The notes below the pieces were generated by a model. The model had not been told where the DNA came from. It was given only the letters and a program-made list of their open reading frames with translations, and did no database searches. The translations under genes were made by a program, and so were the position numbers. From Halorhabdus rudnickae (lineage in GTDB: Archaea; Halobacteriota; Halobacteria; Halobacteriales; Haloarculaceae), in assembly GCF_900880625.1 (NCBI RefSeq), contig NZ_CAAHFB010000006.1, forward strand, positions 62,001-126,000: a stretch of 64,000 bases of DNA. Direction: 5' to 3'. Positions 29,708 to 39,322 of the stretch are shown here, piece by piece. Positions within the stretch are counted from its first letter, which is position 1, and each line of letters starts with the position of its first letter.

Positions 29708-31759
29708 ATGCAAGAACTCCGCGTCATAGTTGCGTTTGCCGCCGCGAGCGTCTCGCTTCTGCTGGCGATCTACGCGTTTGTGGTACGGTGGCACCGGGGG
29801 CCGAATAAGACGCTCACAGCGTTCGGCGTCCTGATGATGGGGACAATGGGGTGGACACTTACTACGGGAGTTGGTGATATCGCATCGACTGCCGGCAGGA
29901 TGGAGTTGTGGCTACACGTCGAGCAGATCTCTATCGTTCTCGTCCCGGGCGCGTGGTTTGCCCTCGCGGTAGCCTATACGGGCCGCGAGCAGTGGCTCAC
30001 CCGCGAGACAGTGTCGCTACTCGCCGTCGAACCAATCGTGACGCTGTTGGTAACTGCGACTGATCAGTGGCACGACCTCATGTGGACCAAGATAGTCAGG
30101 GCGACGACCAGCGACGGGGTGGCCTACCTCGAATACACCTTCGGCGCGTACCACTACGTCCATCTGTTGTACTCCTATACGCTGGTTCTGGCCAGCGCTG
30201 GCCTGTTCCTGTGGATGATACTGACGTCGGACCGACTCTATCGCCGCCAGTCGGTCGCGCTGACGGTCGGCGTACTCGCCCCGCTGGCGACAAACGTTGT
30301 GAACGGCAGCGGTCAGCCCTGGGACGTGTTGTTCACGATGCCGACAGGGTTCACCGTTACGGGAGTGGCAGTTGGCTACGCTATCTTTCGCTTTCAGCTG
30401 CTTGATGTCGTTCCGATCGGCCGTTCGACCGTCATCGAGAACATGCGAGATGGGTTCGTTGTCCTCGACGAGGACGACCGAATCGTCGATCTGAACCCGG
30501 CGGCACACGTACTGGCCGACGAAGAAGCGATCGGGATGCAGGCGACGACGGCACTACCGGAGGTCGCACACCTGTTTGCCCGCACCGACCCCGAGAGCCA
30601 AACCCACGACGATATCGTCATCGAGACCGACGACGGACAGCGGTTCTACACCGTGCGTCTCGCACCGCTCCGGGACGACGACCGACTCGGTCGATTACTG
30701 ACAATCCGTGACGTGACGGACAGTCGACGTATCGAGAACCGGTATCAGGCACTCATCGAGAACGCATCGGACGTTATCACAGTTCTCGATACCGACGGAA
30801 CGGTCCAATACGTCAGTCCGTCGGTCGACCAGGTACTGGGCTACGACGCCGGGGCGCTACTCGGAACGTCGATTCTCATGTACGTCCATCCCGACGACCG
30901 CGACCGGGTGCAAACGGCACTCGACACTGTCGAAACTGAGACCGACATCGTCCGTTTCGAGTACCGGATCGAAGACGTGGACGGCTCCGTCCGGGTCGTC
31001 GAATCGATCGGCCGAGACCTCACCGGCAACCCCTTCGTTGAGGGCCTCGTGGTTCACACTCGTGACGTGACCGAGCGACATCAACGAGAACAGGAACTAG
31101 AGCGGACCAACGACCACCTCGAAGCGTTCGCGAATGCGGTCAGTCACGACCTCCGGAACCCACTCAACGTTGCGTCGGGGAATCTCGAACTCGCGCGGGT
31201 ACACGGGGACGAGAAATATCTCGACCGGATCGAGACCGCCCACGAGCGGATAGAAAACCTCATTGGAGACTTGCTCACGCTCGCAAAACAGGGCCAGACT
31301 GTCGACGAAACGGTCACTGTAGATCTTGCGACGGTCGCAGCCGACGCCTGGGAGACCGTCGAGACGAAACGATCGACGCTCGAAGTGAGAGAAACAGGGG
31401 TGATCGACGCCGATCGAAGCCGACTCACGCAGTTGTTCGAGAATCTCTACCGGAATGCGATCGATCACGCCGGAGCGGACGTCGCGATTTGGGTCGGGAC
31501 GGTCGAAGATGGCTTCTATGTCGCTGACGATGGCCCTGGGATTCCCGAGGAGGAGCGCAACGAGGTGTTTCAAAGCGGCTATACGACCAGTGACAACGGA
31601 ACGGGATTCGGCCTCGCGATCGTCCAAAACATCGTCGACGCTCACGGCTGGTCGATCCGAGCCGTCGAAAGCGAATCCGGCGGCGCCCGATTCGAAGTCC
31701 AGAGCGTCGAACCCGAAATCGAGACCAGTACAGCGCCGAAGCCAAAACACGAAGACTGA
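29708..31759 (+). CDS. Sensor histidine kinase with seven-helix N-terminus and two PAS domains
   Basis: 683 residues. Residues 1-230 are seven membrane helices (histidine-kinase 7TM sensor type), 240-345 and 350-460 are PAS domains (the second with SPSVDQVLGYDAGALLG), then a HisKA domain with phospho-acceptor His480 in SHDLRNPLNVASG, and an HATPase domain with YRNAIDHAG (N box), DDGPGIP (G1) and GTGFGLAIVQNIV (G2). No response regulator is adjacent. The signal is unknown; the 7TM part suggests a membrane-borne or light/redox cue. Confidence 0.92.
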   Translation: MQELRVIVAFAAASVSLLLAIYAFVVRWHRGPNKTLTAFGVLMMGTMGWTLTTGVGDIASTAGRMELWLHVEQISIVLVPGAWFALAVAYTGREQWLTRETVSLLAVEPIVTLLVTATDQWHDLMWTKIVRATTSDGVAYLEYTFGAYHYVHLLYSYTLVLASAGLFLWMILTSDRLYRRQSVALTVGVLAPLATNVVNGSGQPWDVLFTMPTGFTVTGVAVGYAIFRFQLLDVVPIGRSTVIENMRDGFVVLDEDDRIVDLNPAAHVLADEEAIGMQATTALPEVAHLFARTDPESQTHDDIVIETDDGQRFYTVRLAPLRDDDRLGRLLTIRDVTDSRRIENRYQALIENASDVITVLDTDGTVQYVSPSVDQVLGYDAGALLGTSILMYVHPDDRDRVQTALDTVETETDIVRFEYRIEDVDGSVRVVESIGRDLTGNPFVEGLVVHTRDVTERHQREQELERTNDHLEAFANAVSHDLRNPLNVASGNLELARVHGDEKYLDRIETAHERIENLIGDLLTLAKQGQTVDETVTVDLATVAADAWETVETKRSTLEVRETGVIDADRSRLTQLFENLYRNAIDHAGADVAIWVGTVEDGFYVADDGPGIPEEERNEVFQSGYTTSDNGTGFGLAIVQNIVDAHGWSIRAVESESGGARFEVQSVEPEIETSTAPKPKHED

Positions 31760-31869
31760 TCGTCCACGTCCCTGAGGCGAGCGGATGGGAAATACGTTGA
31801 CTCCGGACATCCAGGCTTTCCACTCACGCTCAGGTCCGTTAGCGAATATACCTTCCAGGGCAAGATAGT

Positions 31870-33408
31870 CTAGTCGTCAGCGACCAGCGGTTCGGACTCC
31901 GTCTCGACCAGTCGGTCGATGGCTTCGACCATGGCCTCGACGGAGGCCCTGGTGATGTCGGCGTCACTGCGAGCGACAGTCACGGAGCGATCGCCTTTCG
32001 ACATCTCGACTTCGACGGTGACGACAGCATCAGTTTGGCCGGTGATGGCATCGACGTGGTAGGAATCGAGACTCCAGTCGACGTGGTGACCGAGTGCGGC
32101 CTCGACAGCGTTCATCGCAGCGTCGACGGGGCCGTCGCCGACCGAGGCCTCTTTGCGTTCGACGCCATCGATCAACAGGCGGATGCTCGCGGTCGGGGTG
32201 CCGCTCCCGGCGACCGTGTTGAGGTCGACGAGTTCGATCCGGCGCTCGCGATCGCGATCCTGGACATCTTCGGCGATCGCGAGTAGATCGGCGTCAGTGA
32301 CACGCTTGTCCCGTTCCCCGAGTTCCTTCACACGCTCGAAGACGGCGTCGAGCTCCGCGTCGGTAACGTCGACGTCGTGCTCGTCGAGTGCCGCGGCCAC
32401 GCCAGCCCGGCCGGCATGTTTGCCCAGCGCGAGGCGGCGTTCCCGACCCACCTTCTCGGGTGGGTAAGGCTCGTACATCGACTCGTCCTTGAGCGTGCCG
32501 TCGGTGTGGATGCCGCTCTCGTGGGTGAAGGCGTTCTCGCCGACGACGGCCTTGTTGGGAGCCAGCGGGATGCCCGTCTTGTTGGCGATGAGCTGGGCGA
32601 GATCGTGGACCTGCGTGAGATCCATCGTCTCGACGCCATAGCCGTGATCTAAGGCGATGGCGACCTCCTCTAAAGCGACGTTACCGGCCCGCTCGCCGAT
32701 GCCGTTGATCGTCCCGTGGACGAGATCGGCACCCGCAGCGAGCGAGACCAGGGTGTTGGTGACCGCCAGCCCGAGGTCGTCGTGGGTGTGAGTGCTCGTC
32801 GGCCCCAGTTGGGCGAGTCGGGAGACGACATCCAGCGTCCGGTCGGGCGTGGCATGCCCAACGGTGTCGGCATAGCAGACCCGATCGGCGCCGGCGTCGA
32901 GAGCCTCACGCATGAGCTCCTCGAGGAAGTCCAGATCGGCGCGGGAGCCGTCCTCGCCGATCACCTCGACCCAGAGGTCGTGATCGACGGCGTACTCGAC
33001 CAGCTCGGCGGTGTCGGCGATCACGTCTTCGCGGGTCGTCCCGATTTTATCCTCGATGTGGCGGTCGCTGGCCGGGACGACCAGGTGGATGCCGTCGACG
33101 CCGGTGTCCAAGGCGAGGTCGACGTCGCTCTCGACGTTCCGGGCGAAACTGGTGACCGTCGCGTCCAGGTCGAGGTCCGCCACGCGGCGGATCGTCTCGC
33201 GCTCGCCCGGCCCGGTGACGGCACTACCGGCCTCGATCACGTCGATGCCGGCGGCGTCGAGTCGGCGGGCAATGTGTGCTTTCTCCGCGGGCGAGAGCGA
33301 TACCCCGGGTGCCTGTTCACCGTCTCGAAGCGTCGTATCGAGCAGGCCGACGTTCGTCAGCGATTCGAGTGGCTGGGTCGCCGGGTGCTCGCCGAACAGT
33401 CCTGACAA
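31870..33408 (-). CDS. 2-isopropylmalate synthase / (R)-citramalate synthase family
   Basis: 512 residues. The catalytic TIM barrel starts LLDTTLRDGEQAPGVSLS, carries STHTHDDLGLAVTNTL (metal-binding histidines) and NAFTHESGIHTDG. The C-terminal LeuA dimer domain is allosteric (SIRLLIDGVERKEASVGDGP). Condenses acetyl-CoA with 2-oxoisovalerate (leucine) or pyruvate (isoleucine route); sequence alone does not separate these. The start at this position is a TTG and no ATG follows before the domain, so the true start may be upstream, where the frame stays open. Confidence 0.85.
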   Translation of the reverse strand: MSGLFGEHPATQPLESLTNVGLLDTTLRDGEQAPGVSLSPAEKAHIARRLDAAGIDVIEAGSAVTGPGERETIRRVADLDLDATVTSFARNVESDVDLALDTGVDGIHLVVPASDRHIEDKIGTTREDVIADTAELVEYAVDHDLWVEVIGEDGSRADLDFLEELMREALDAGADRVCYADTVGHATPDRTLDVVSRLAQLGPTSTHTHDDLGLAVTNTLVSLAAGADLVHGTINGIGERAGNVALEEVAIALDHGYGVETMDLTQVHDLAQLIANKTGIPLAPNKAVVGENAFTHESGIHTDGTLKDESMYEPYPPEKVGRERRLALGKHAGRAGVAAALDEHDVDVTDAELDAVFERVKELGERDKRVTDADLLAIAEDVQDRDRERRIELVDLNTVAGSGTPTASIRLLIDGVERKEASVGDGPVDAAMNAVEAALGHHVDWSLDSYHVDAITGQTDAVVTVEVEMSKGDRSVTVARSDADITRASVEAMVEAIDRLVETESEPLVADD

Positions 33409-33577
33409 AATTCGGTCCTCGCTACGCTGGGAGAATTTCGCGCCCAGCCGCCTTGCGGCGACTTCCTCTATCCTCGCTCGTCGGGTGTTCCGACATTGTA
33501 CTCACGGAAATGTGCTCGACATTGATGAAGATATTGGTCCCGGCGGAACACAACGGCGTCCGCGGGCCGGTCGACAG

Positions 33578-33952
33578 TCACTCACCGTCATCCTCTAGAA
33601 AGACGCGATCGCCAGTCGAGACATCGGCGGCGACGCCGGGGGGTAACTCGATCACGCAGTCCGCTTTTGCCAGCCCGAAGCCGAGCCACGGCCGAAGCCG
33701 ATCGACGCGCTCGACACGTTCCTCGACCAACCACAGCACGTCGATCGGCGTCCGGACGAACAGCATGTCGATGTCCCGGCGGCCGACCCCCTCGAAGGGA
33801 AACACGAGTGCGAACCCGTCCGGGAGCGACGATCGAAACCGGAGTCCACGGAGCTTCGCCAGAGCGTCGTCCGCGACGGCGACGTCGGTCGCCAGGACAG
33901 TTCGCCCGCCTTCGTCGTCGCCGTCCCCCGCCGGATCGTGAACGACACGCAT
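33578..33952 (-). CDS. DUF192 family protein
   Basis: 124 residues with the DUF192 pattern: ALAKLRGLRFRSSLPDGFAL, DMLFVRTPIDVLWL and VIELPPGVAADV. Function unknown in archaea; some bacterial members are exported, but no signal peptide is seen here. It is upstream of leuA on the same strand with a 170-bp gap; in that gap I see no gene. Confidence 0.88.
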   Translation of the reverse strand: MRVVHDPAGDGDDEGGRTVLATDVAVADDALAKLRGLRFRSSLPDGFALVFPFEGVGRRDIDMLFVRTPIDVLWLVEERVERVDRLRPWLGFGLAKADCVIELPPGVAADVSTGDRVFLEDDGE

Positions 33953-34033
33953 GTCGGACCCTACAGTGGGTGCGGACTAACGCCTTTGGGACGCCGATGG
34001 GCTTTTGAAGGGCTTTGTCTTAGCCGGAGTGCC

Positions 34034-34624
34034 ATGGAGAAGACGGACGCGGGGACGACCGTCGGCGTCGACGATCCCTATGCGTACGTCGACCGATGTG
34101 ACTACTGCACCGACGAGGGCCGCTGTCGGTTCGCGGTCGAACACGGCGATCGCGATCGGGACTTTGCGGAGGTATTGAGCGAGAGGGAGTTCCAGTGTCC
34201 GGTCGTCGGCGACCCGGACGAGACGGGGTTGTCGGGGCCGTGGGACTGGAAGGACTGCCCGCACATGCGGGCGCGCAACCGCGAGCGGGAGTGCGTCCGG
34301 TGTGGACTCGAAGAACGACGGTCAGCCCACACCGACGACCGACCGCTGCTCGAAGAGCACCACCTCTCCTATGCCGACGGCAGACCCGATCAGGCCGACG
34401 GTCCGACCCCGACTGCGGGTGACGAGACGGACGCCCAGGTGAGCCACGAGATCACGGTCTACCTCTGTCGATGGTGTCACGCAAAGGTTCACGACTCCTG
34501 GGCGAATCTGGATGATCCCGCCTCCCCTGCTCTCGCGGCACTGGCTGCCCGGGAAGAACGCCGAAGCCAGGAACGCGCGGAGCTGGCCTTCGAGTCGGCG
34601 GCCGAACGGCGCAAGGACGGGTGA
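34034..34624 (+). CDS. HNH-like zinc-binding haloarchaeal protein
   Basis: 196 residues. Cysteine pairs CDYC, C-P-H and CVRCGLEERR are followed by LLEEHHLSYAD and VYLCRWCHAKVHDSW. The EEHHLSY...CRWCHAKVH arrangement resembles the beta-beta-alpha metal finger of HNH endonucleases. Widespread in haloarchaea as an uncharacterised protein. Nuclease activity is inference. Confidence 0.75.
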   Translation: MEKTDAGTTVGVDDPYAYVDRCDYCTDEGRCRFAVEHGDRDRDFAEVLSEREFQCPVVGDPDETGLSGPWDWKDCPHMRARNRERECVRCGLEERRSAHTDDRPLLEEHHLSYADGRPDQADGPTPTAGDETDAQVSHEITVYLCRWCHAKVHDSWANLDDPASPALAALAAREERRSQERAELAFESAAERRKDG

Positions 34625-34749
34625 ACGACGGGGTCGGAATGTCTGAGGATTGGAAAGTGTCGGGCGTATCGAGCGACGCAGTTTTCACATGTGATAATTT
34701 CAGACGTATGCCTAAGTGACACGTCGGAGACGCTACCTAGGTGGAGAGG

Positions 34750-35811
34750 ATGACAGCGACAAAGCGAGCACTCGGGATCAACTACGTAACGGGGACGGGT
34801 GTCGTCCTTGGCATACTTTTCGTCCCGGCCCTGACCCATCGTGGGACACCCACCACGGAGACAACGGTTGCAGTGCTCGGGTTGCTCGCTGCGGTCGGTT
34901 TGACTGCCACCGGCGTCTGGCTCCGGTCGTGTCGACTGCGGGGCGAACAAGTCTGGCGGGTCGCGACACACGTGGGACTCGGCATCGGCGTGGTAACGGT
35001 GACGGACCTCCTGGTCGGATTGAGAGCTGTCACAGACCTCGGGTCGACAGGGTCGGCGCTGCTCGCCAGTTCGATCGTCATCGGTGGTACCGGTGGGGGC
35101 GTCGTCGGGATCGTCCGGGAATTCGAGCGATCGACGCGGACGCTTACCCAGAGTACGGAGGTTCTCTCTCGGGCACTCAGGCACAACCTTCGCAACGACC
35201 TGACCGTAATCCTCGGCCAACTCGACGAACTCGAATCGGAGGTTTCGGGACCAGCACGCGTACACGTCAGATCGATCCGCGGGAAGGTAGACGAGATGGT
35301 GGAACTGTCCGAACAGGCCCAACAGATCGAGGTCGCCGTCACCGGCGAAGGGCGTCGCCGTCATCCGATCGACGCCGTCGAGATCGTCGACCGCCGCGTG
35401 CGGGCCACCAGGGCAGCCCATCCCGGAGTGCGTTTCGAAACCGACTTCCCGGAGACGGCGTGGGTCAGCGCCGACTGGATGCTCGAAACCGCGATCGAGA
35501 ACGTATTCGAGACGGCCATCGCCAACGGCGGGAGCGAAACGGTTCTGCGGATCGAGGTCGAACACCCCGGTCCCAGGTCGACAGTCGTCCGGATCGTCGA
35601 CGTCAACGGCCATCTCCCCGCCGCCGAAGTCGAACCCCTCAACTCGGGGACCGAAACGCCACTCCAGCACAGCGAAGGACTCGGTCTGTGGCTCGTCAAC
35701 TGGATCGTCGAGGGATTCGGCGGCACACTGGAACTCGAGCAGTCCGAGGACACCTGCGTCGTGACCTTGCGATTGCGTCGAGCCATGCCGACCAGTCACG
35801 AACGGTTCTAG
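34750..35811 (+). CDS. Membrane histidine kinase (haloarchaeal type)
   Basis: 353 residues. Four membrane helices in the first 120 residues, then a HisKA-like box with His145 in LRHNLRNDLTVILGQLDELE, and a degenerate HATPase domain (ENVFETAIANGG, EGLGLWLVNWIVEGFGG). No PAS or receiver domain. I preferred the ATG of MTATKR over a GTG three codons upstream. Signal unknown. Confidence 0.85.
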   Translation: MTATKRALGINYVTGTGVVLGILFVPALTHRGTPTTETTVAVLGLLAAVGLTATGVWLRSCRLRGEQVWRVATHVGLGIGVVTVTDLLVGLRAVTDLGSTGSALLASSIVIGGTGGGVVGIVREFERSTRTLTQSTEVLSRALRHNLRNDLTVILGQLDELESEVSGPARVHVRSIRGKVDEMVELSEQAQQIEVAVTGEGRRRHPIDAVEIVDRRVRATRAAHPGVRFETDFPETAWVSADWMLETAIENVFETAIANGGSETVLRIEVEHPGPRSTVVRIVDVNGHLPAAEVEPLNSGTETPLQHSEGLGLWLVNWIVEGFGGTLELEQSEDTCVVTLRLRRAMPTSHERF

Positions 35812-35884
35812 AGCCATAGCGGCGTACGCTCGGGACGCCCGGTGTTTCCGGGGATATTTATCCGGTAGGACGCTATCGGCGTCC

Positions 35885-36433
35885 ATGACCCGGATCGACG
35901 TGATCGACAATCACGGCCAGTTCACGCACCTCGAACAGCGGGCGTTACGCGACATCGGCGTCGACGTCGACCTCATCGAGAACACGACACCCCCCGAAGA
36001 GATCGACGCTGACGGACTCGTGCTCTCGGGAGGACCATCGATGGATCGGATCGGCAATTCCCCCACGTATCTCGATCTGGACGTACCGATCCTCGGAATC
36101 TGTCTCGGGATGCAACTCATGGCCACGGAACTCGGTGGCACGGTGGGTGCCGGGGAGTACGGTGGCTACGCCGACGTGACCGTCGAGATCCTCGAAGAGG
36201 ACGATCCCCTCGTTGGCTCGCTGGCGCCCGAAACCCGCGTGTGGGCGAGTCACGCAGACGAAGTCAAAGAGGTGCCGACGGGCTTTCAGCGAACGGCGAC
36301 CTCCGACGTCTGTGCGGTCGAGGCGATGAGTGACACCGACCGAGATCTCTACGGCGTCCAGTGGCATCCCGAAGTGGCCCACACCGAGGAGGGCCAAGCC
36401 GTCTTCGAGAACTTTCGCACAGTCTGTGAGTGA
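35885..36433 (+). CDS. guaAa: GMP synthase, glutamine amidotransferase subunit
   Basis: Hydrolyses glutamine to supply ammonia for GMP synthesis; archaeal GMP synthase is split into two subunits. 182 residues with the class I amidotransferase triad: Cys in LGICLGMQLMA, His and Glu in YGVQWHPEVAHTEEG. A TATA-like TATTTATCC lies about 33 nt upstream of the ATG. The synthetase subunit is not in the window. Confidence 0.95.
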   Translation: MTRIDVIDNHGQFTHLEQRALRDIGVDVDLIENTTPPEEIDADGLVLSGGPSMDRIGNSPTYLDLDVPILGICLGMQLMATELGGTVGAGEYGGYADVTVEILEEDDPLVGSLAPETRVWASHADEVKEVPTGFQRTATSDVCAVEAMSDTDRDLYGVQWHPEVAHTEEGQAVFENFRTVCE

Positions 36434-36480
36434 GCAGCGGTGAGACAGGTTTAACCCCATCGGGGGATCCAGTCGTAGCA

Positions 36481-38337
36481 ATGACGGCCACGCAGGGAGA
36501 TCTTGCTGGACTCTCGCGGTATATCTTCCGCGCGCCACGATGGTACTCCTCGATCACCTTCGCACTGCTGATCGCCGCACTCACCGGCCTGGCAGCGTTC
36601 GACTCACGGTACATCCTTGAGGACGCCTGGCAGGGGATTTTTTACATCGGTTTTCCGACACTCGTCGCCAGTGTCCTCACGCCTCCGATCGACCGAATGC
36701 TCGGCGGTCAACTGACGCCCAATCGAGCATCGCTGCTCGCGCTCGGCTGTGAACTACTCGTCATCGGTGTGCTGATGGGAGCGAGCGTGATCTCGGTCTT
36801 CACGCCGCTCGGTCAGATATTCGTCTTCAACGCCTTGTTGTTCGCGCTGGCGGCGATCTTCGCCTTCCGGCTGTTGATCGTCATGGCGATCTCGCGTCAC
36901 CGCCTCCCCGTCGCAGCGATCCCCGCGAGCGTCCAGACCGGCGTCGCCGCCGTCCTCCTGTTCGTCTACAGCGGAACGATGCGCTACCTCGAGATCGGCG
37001 GCCCACTGACGCGTTCGTATCTCTCGCGCCCGGACGCGGCCCCGCCGGAGTTGCTCGTCGTTCTCCCCGGGGACTTCGCCTTGCTCGTCGTCCTCTGTGT
37101 CCTCTATGCCGGTGCAGTCTGGCTGTTCCTGGTCGTGATCGACCGGCCGTGGCGACGGAGCCTCGGCGTGAGCGCCCTGGACTTCCTCCGGGGATTCATC
37201 GGCCACATCGCCGAAGGCTCGCGCGAACTCGAAGGCTTCTTCGAGGAAATCGGCGAGGAGGCGCTGGTCCCGGTGACGGTGCTTTCGTTCCGCCACCCTG
37301 ACGGTCCCGAGAAGGCCCGCTTCGTGCTGCCGATGATCCATCCAGGGCCGATGGGCGAGATCGGCGGCGGAAACCTGCCGCTGCGCGTCGCCGAGGAGGC
37401 CGATGGACTCGGTTTTCCACCCCACGCCACCGCCGGCCACGACTTCAACCTCGTCACCGAACGTGAGGTCCAAACCATCCTCGACGCGGTCGAACGCGCT
37501 CAGGACAAAATCGAGTACGGGGAGAAAGCAACCCCCGGCGACCGACTCGAGGAGGGCGAGGCAACGCTGACCGGACAGGCCTTCGGCGACGACGCTCTGG
37601 TGACGACCACCTTCTCGCCCGGGTTCGCTGACGATATCGAGTACGCCGTCGGGCTCTCGGCGCGCGCGGAGGCGCGCGCTGGACACCTGGATGATATCCT
37701 GCTGATCGACGCCCACAACTGTAACAACGGTCTCGACGGACCAAATCTGGGCCACGTCGTCCCGGGTGGCGAGCGCTCTTTCGACCTGATCCACGGCGCC
37801 GAACGCCTCGGCAAACGCCTCGCAGACGCCGAGCAAGCGCCGGTTCGGCTCGGTATCGCAGCCGACGAAACACCCTGGGACCCCCAGGAAGGGATCGGCC
37901 CGCTCGGCATTCGGGTCGCCGTCGTCGAGGTCGGCGGTCACTCGACGGGCTACGTCCTCGTTGACGGCAACAACATGGAACCGGGGCTACGCGAGCGCAT
38001 TACCGACACCGTCGACGACGTCGACCTGCTTGAAGTGATGACCTCGGATACTCACATCGTCAACACCGTCGAGGCCGAGAACCAGGTCGGGGACGCCATC
38101 CCCGAGGATGAGTTGGTCACGCTGATCGACAAATTGGTCGGAGACGCACTCGAAGATCTGGAACCGGTCGAGGCCGGGATGGCCAGCGAGCAGTCCGAGG
38201 TGACGGTCTTCGGCAACGACCGCACCGAGACGCTCGCGAGTACGGCCAACGCCGTCGTCTCGATGGGCGCGGCCATGGCGGGGCTGTTCGTCGTCGTCGT
38301 CGTCACGATCAGCCTCCTGGTGTTCCTCCTGACGTGA
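36481..38337 (+). CDS. DUF2070 family membrane protein
   Basis: 618 residues. Six or seven membrane helices occupy the first 230 residues, then a large soluble domain with conserved MIHPGPMGEIGGGNLP, HATAGHDFNLV and DAHNCNNGLDGP that looks like a metal- or phosphate-binding enzyme fold, and a final membrane helix (GLFVVVVVTISLLVFLL). Archaea-specific, function unknown. Starts 47 bp after guaAa. Confidence 0.9.
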   Translation: MTATQGDLAGLSRYIFRAPRWYSSITFALLIAALTGLAAFDSRYILEDAWQGIFYIGFPTLVASVLTPPIDRMLGGQLTPNRASLLALGCELLVIGVLMGASVISVFTPLGQIFVFNALLFALAAIFAFRLLIVMAISRHRLPVAAIPASVQTGVAAVLLFVYSGTMRYLEIGGPLTRSYLSRPDAAPPELLVVLPGDFALLVVLCVLYAGAVWLFLVVIDRPWRRSLGVSALDFLRGFIGHIAEGSRELEGFFEEIGEEALVPVTVLSFRHPDGPEKARFVLPMIHPGPMGEIGGGNLPLRVAEEADGLGFPPHATAGHDFNLVTEREVQTILDAVERAQDKIEYGEKATPGDRLEEGEATLTGQAFGDDALVTTTFSPGFADDIEYAVGLSARAEARAGHLDDILLIDAHNCNNGLDGPNLGHVVPGGERSFDLIHGAERLGKRLADAEQAPVRLGIAADETPWDPQEGIGPLGIRVAVVEVGGHSTGYVLVDGNNMEPGLRERITDTVDDVDLLEVMTSDTHIVNTVEAENQVGDAIPEDELVTLIDKLVGDALEDLEPVEAGMASEQSEVTVFGNDRTETLASTANAVVSMGAAMAGLFVVVVVTISLLVFLLT

Positions 38338-38417
38338 GCGGCTAGATCGACTCGTCACAGTGCACTGTCTGCACTGTCAGGAACGATAGAGGACACTCGC
38401 CGGTACTGGATTGAAAA

Positions 38418-38439
38418 CGCCGAGGGAGCGATTTGAACA
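38418..38439 (-). repeat. Third (most distal) copy of the tRNA-Ser 3' end
   Basis: Twenty-two nt that match the acceptor/T-arm end of tRNA-Ser(CGA) with three mismatches (CGCCGAGGG then AGCG then ATTTGAAC on the plus strand). It is 153 bp from the next copy, and the unit also contains an inverted GTTCAAATCTCC at 38489-38500. Confidence 0.75.
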
Positions 38440-38570
38440 ACGCGGTCACGGTCCTGCTCACTTCGTTGCGCGGGCTGCGTGCCCTCTCGTTCAAATCTCC
38501 ATGTGCCGTTTTCGCGACCGAGTGCTCGCGACACGCAATGCGGTCGCTCACGGATTGAAATCGCGAAAAA

Positions 38571-38592
38571 CGCCGAGGGGGAGATTTGAACT
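38571..38592 (-). repeat. Second copy of the tRNA-Ser 3' end
   Basis: Identical over 22 nt to the 3' end of tRNA-Ser(CGA). It is 121 bp from the proximal copy. The unit contains an inverted GTTCAAACTCC at about 38641-38651. The rest of a tRNA is absent. Confidence 0.85.
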
Positions 38593-38691
38593 CCACTCAC
38601 TCCCGTTCGCTCCCGGTGGTCGCTCACCTCCCGCTCGAACGTTCAAACTCCCGCGTTGGACAACTTCCTCACGTCTGTTCGGAAGGAGAAG

Positions 38692-38713
38692 CGCCGAGGG
38701 GGAGATTTGAACT
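38692..38713 (-). repeat. First copy of the tRNA-Ser 3' end
   Basis: Identical over 22 nt to the tRNA-Ser(CGA) 3' end, and over 28 nt if the shared GAGAAG beyond the tRNA end is included. It is 132 bp from the functional gene. Its unit contains an inverted CCAAATCTCCC at about 38745-38755. Confidence 0.85.
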
Positions 38714-38779
38714 ACGCGAATCTCGCTTTGCTCGATTCTCTCATCCAAATCTCCCGTGACGACGATACGCTGTCACGGA

Positions 38780-38805
38780 CGCGAGAGCGATAAAACGCTC
38801 TCGCG
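38780..38805. repeat. Hairpin downstream of tRNA-Ser
   Basis: Perfect 10-bp stem CGCGAGAGCG / CGCTCTCGCG with a six-base loop ATAAAA (TTTTAT in the tRNA's direction). It is 19 bp beyond the tRNA 3' end, so it may help termination or processing, or be part of the repeated unit. Confidence 0.7.
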
Positions 38806-38823
38806 AGGTTGTGACGTGAGAAG

Positions 38824-38908
38824 CGCCGAGGGGGAGATTTGAACTCCCGAGTCCGTGAGGACACCTGCTCTCGAGGCAGGCGCCTTGGCCAGGCTAGGCT
38901 ACCTCGGC
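38824..38908 (-). tRNA. tRNA-Ser (CGA)
   Basis: An 85-nt class II tRNA. The acceptor stem GCCGAGG/CCTCGGC pairs fully, the anticodon stem CCTGC/GCAGG encloses loop CTCGAGA with anticodon CGA (plus-strand 38871-38873), a long variable arm follows (GTGTCCTCACGGACTC), and the T arm is GGGAGTTCAAATCTCCC. Discriminator G. No intron, CCA not encoded. Its 3' end is copied three times downstream. Confidence 0.97.
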
Positions 38909-38989
38909 TCACTCGGTCATACTCCAGTGCCGTGTTTATCCGTTTCGATCTCTCGAAGCTACAAAGGACGGGCAGCGACCCCACACCCC

Positions 38990-39227
38990 ATGGATAACAG
39001 CGAGGCGAGCGAGACCTGCGATCGCCACCTCGCGGAACTCGAGTCGGCGATTATCACCGATCGGGAGTTCCTCGAAACCGTCCTGCTGGGCGTACTCGGT
39101 CGCGGAACGTCCCGCTGGAAGACGTCCCCGGGACCGGCAAGACCCTCACTGCCCGGAGTCCAGCGGCGACGTTTGACCGCTCCTTTTCGCGAATACAGTT
39201 CACCCCGGACCTGCTTCCCGCCGACGT
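38990..39227 (+). pseudogene. MoxR-type AAA ATPase, truncated and frameshifted
   Basis: [20 protein letters not shown] leads to [13 protein letters not shown]. After a missing base near 39105 the next frame reads [17 protein letters not shown] (Walker A) and then [15 protein letters not shown], all typical of the N-terminus of MoxR ATPases. The remaining 200 or more residues are absent. It is a remnant, not a functional gene. Confidence 0.8.
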
Positions 39228-39322
39228 AAGCGCGAGGACAGCGAGTACCCCAATCATCAGAATTCCGGCCGTCCGACGATCGGTTATACGGGTCGTGACT
39301 TGGCTGGCGCCGACTTTGTGTG

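Noticed and set aside
33409-33577. Short upstream open frame (MSEHPTSEDRG) as leader peptide for the LeuA-family gene
   Set aside because: It has no run of branched-chain amino acid codons, and transcription attenuation by leader peptides is not established in archaea.
38418-38845. Possible additional tRNA genes at the 3'-end copies
   Set aside because: Only acceptor/T-arm ends are present; no D or anticodon arms can be formed.
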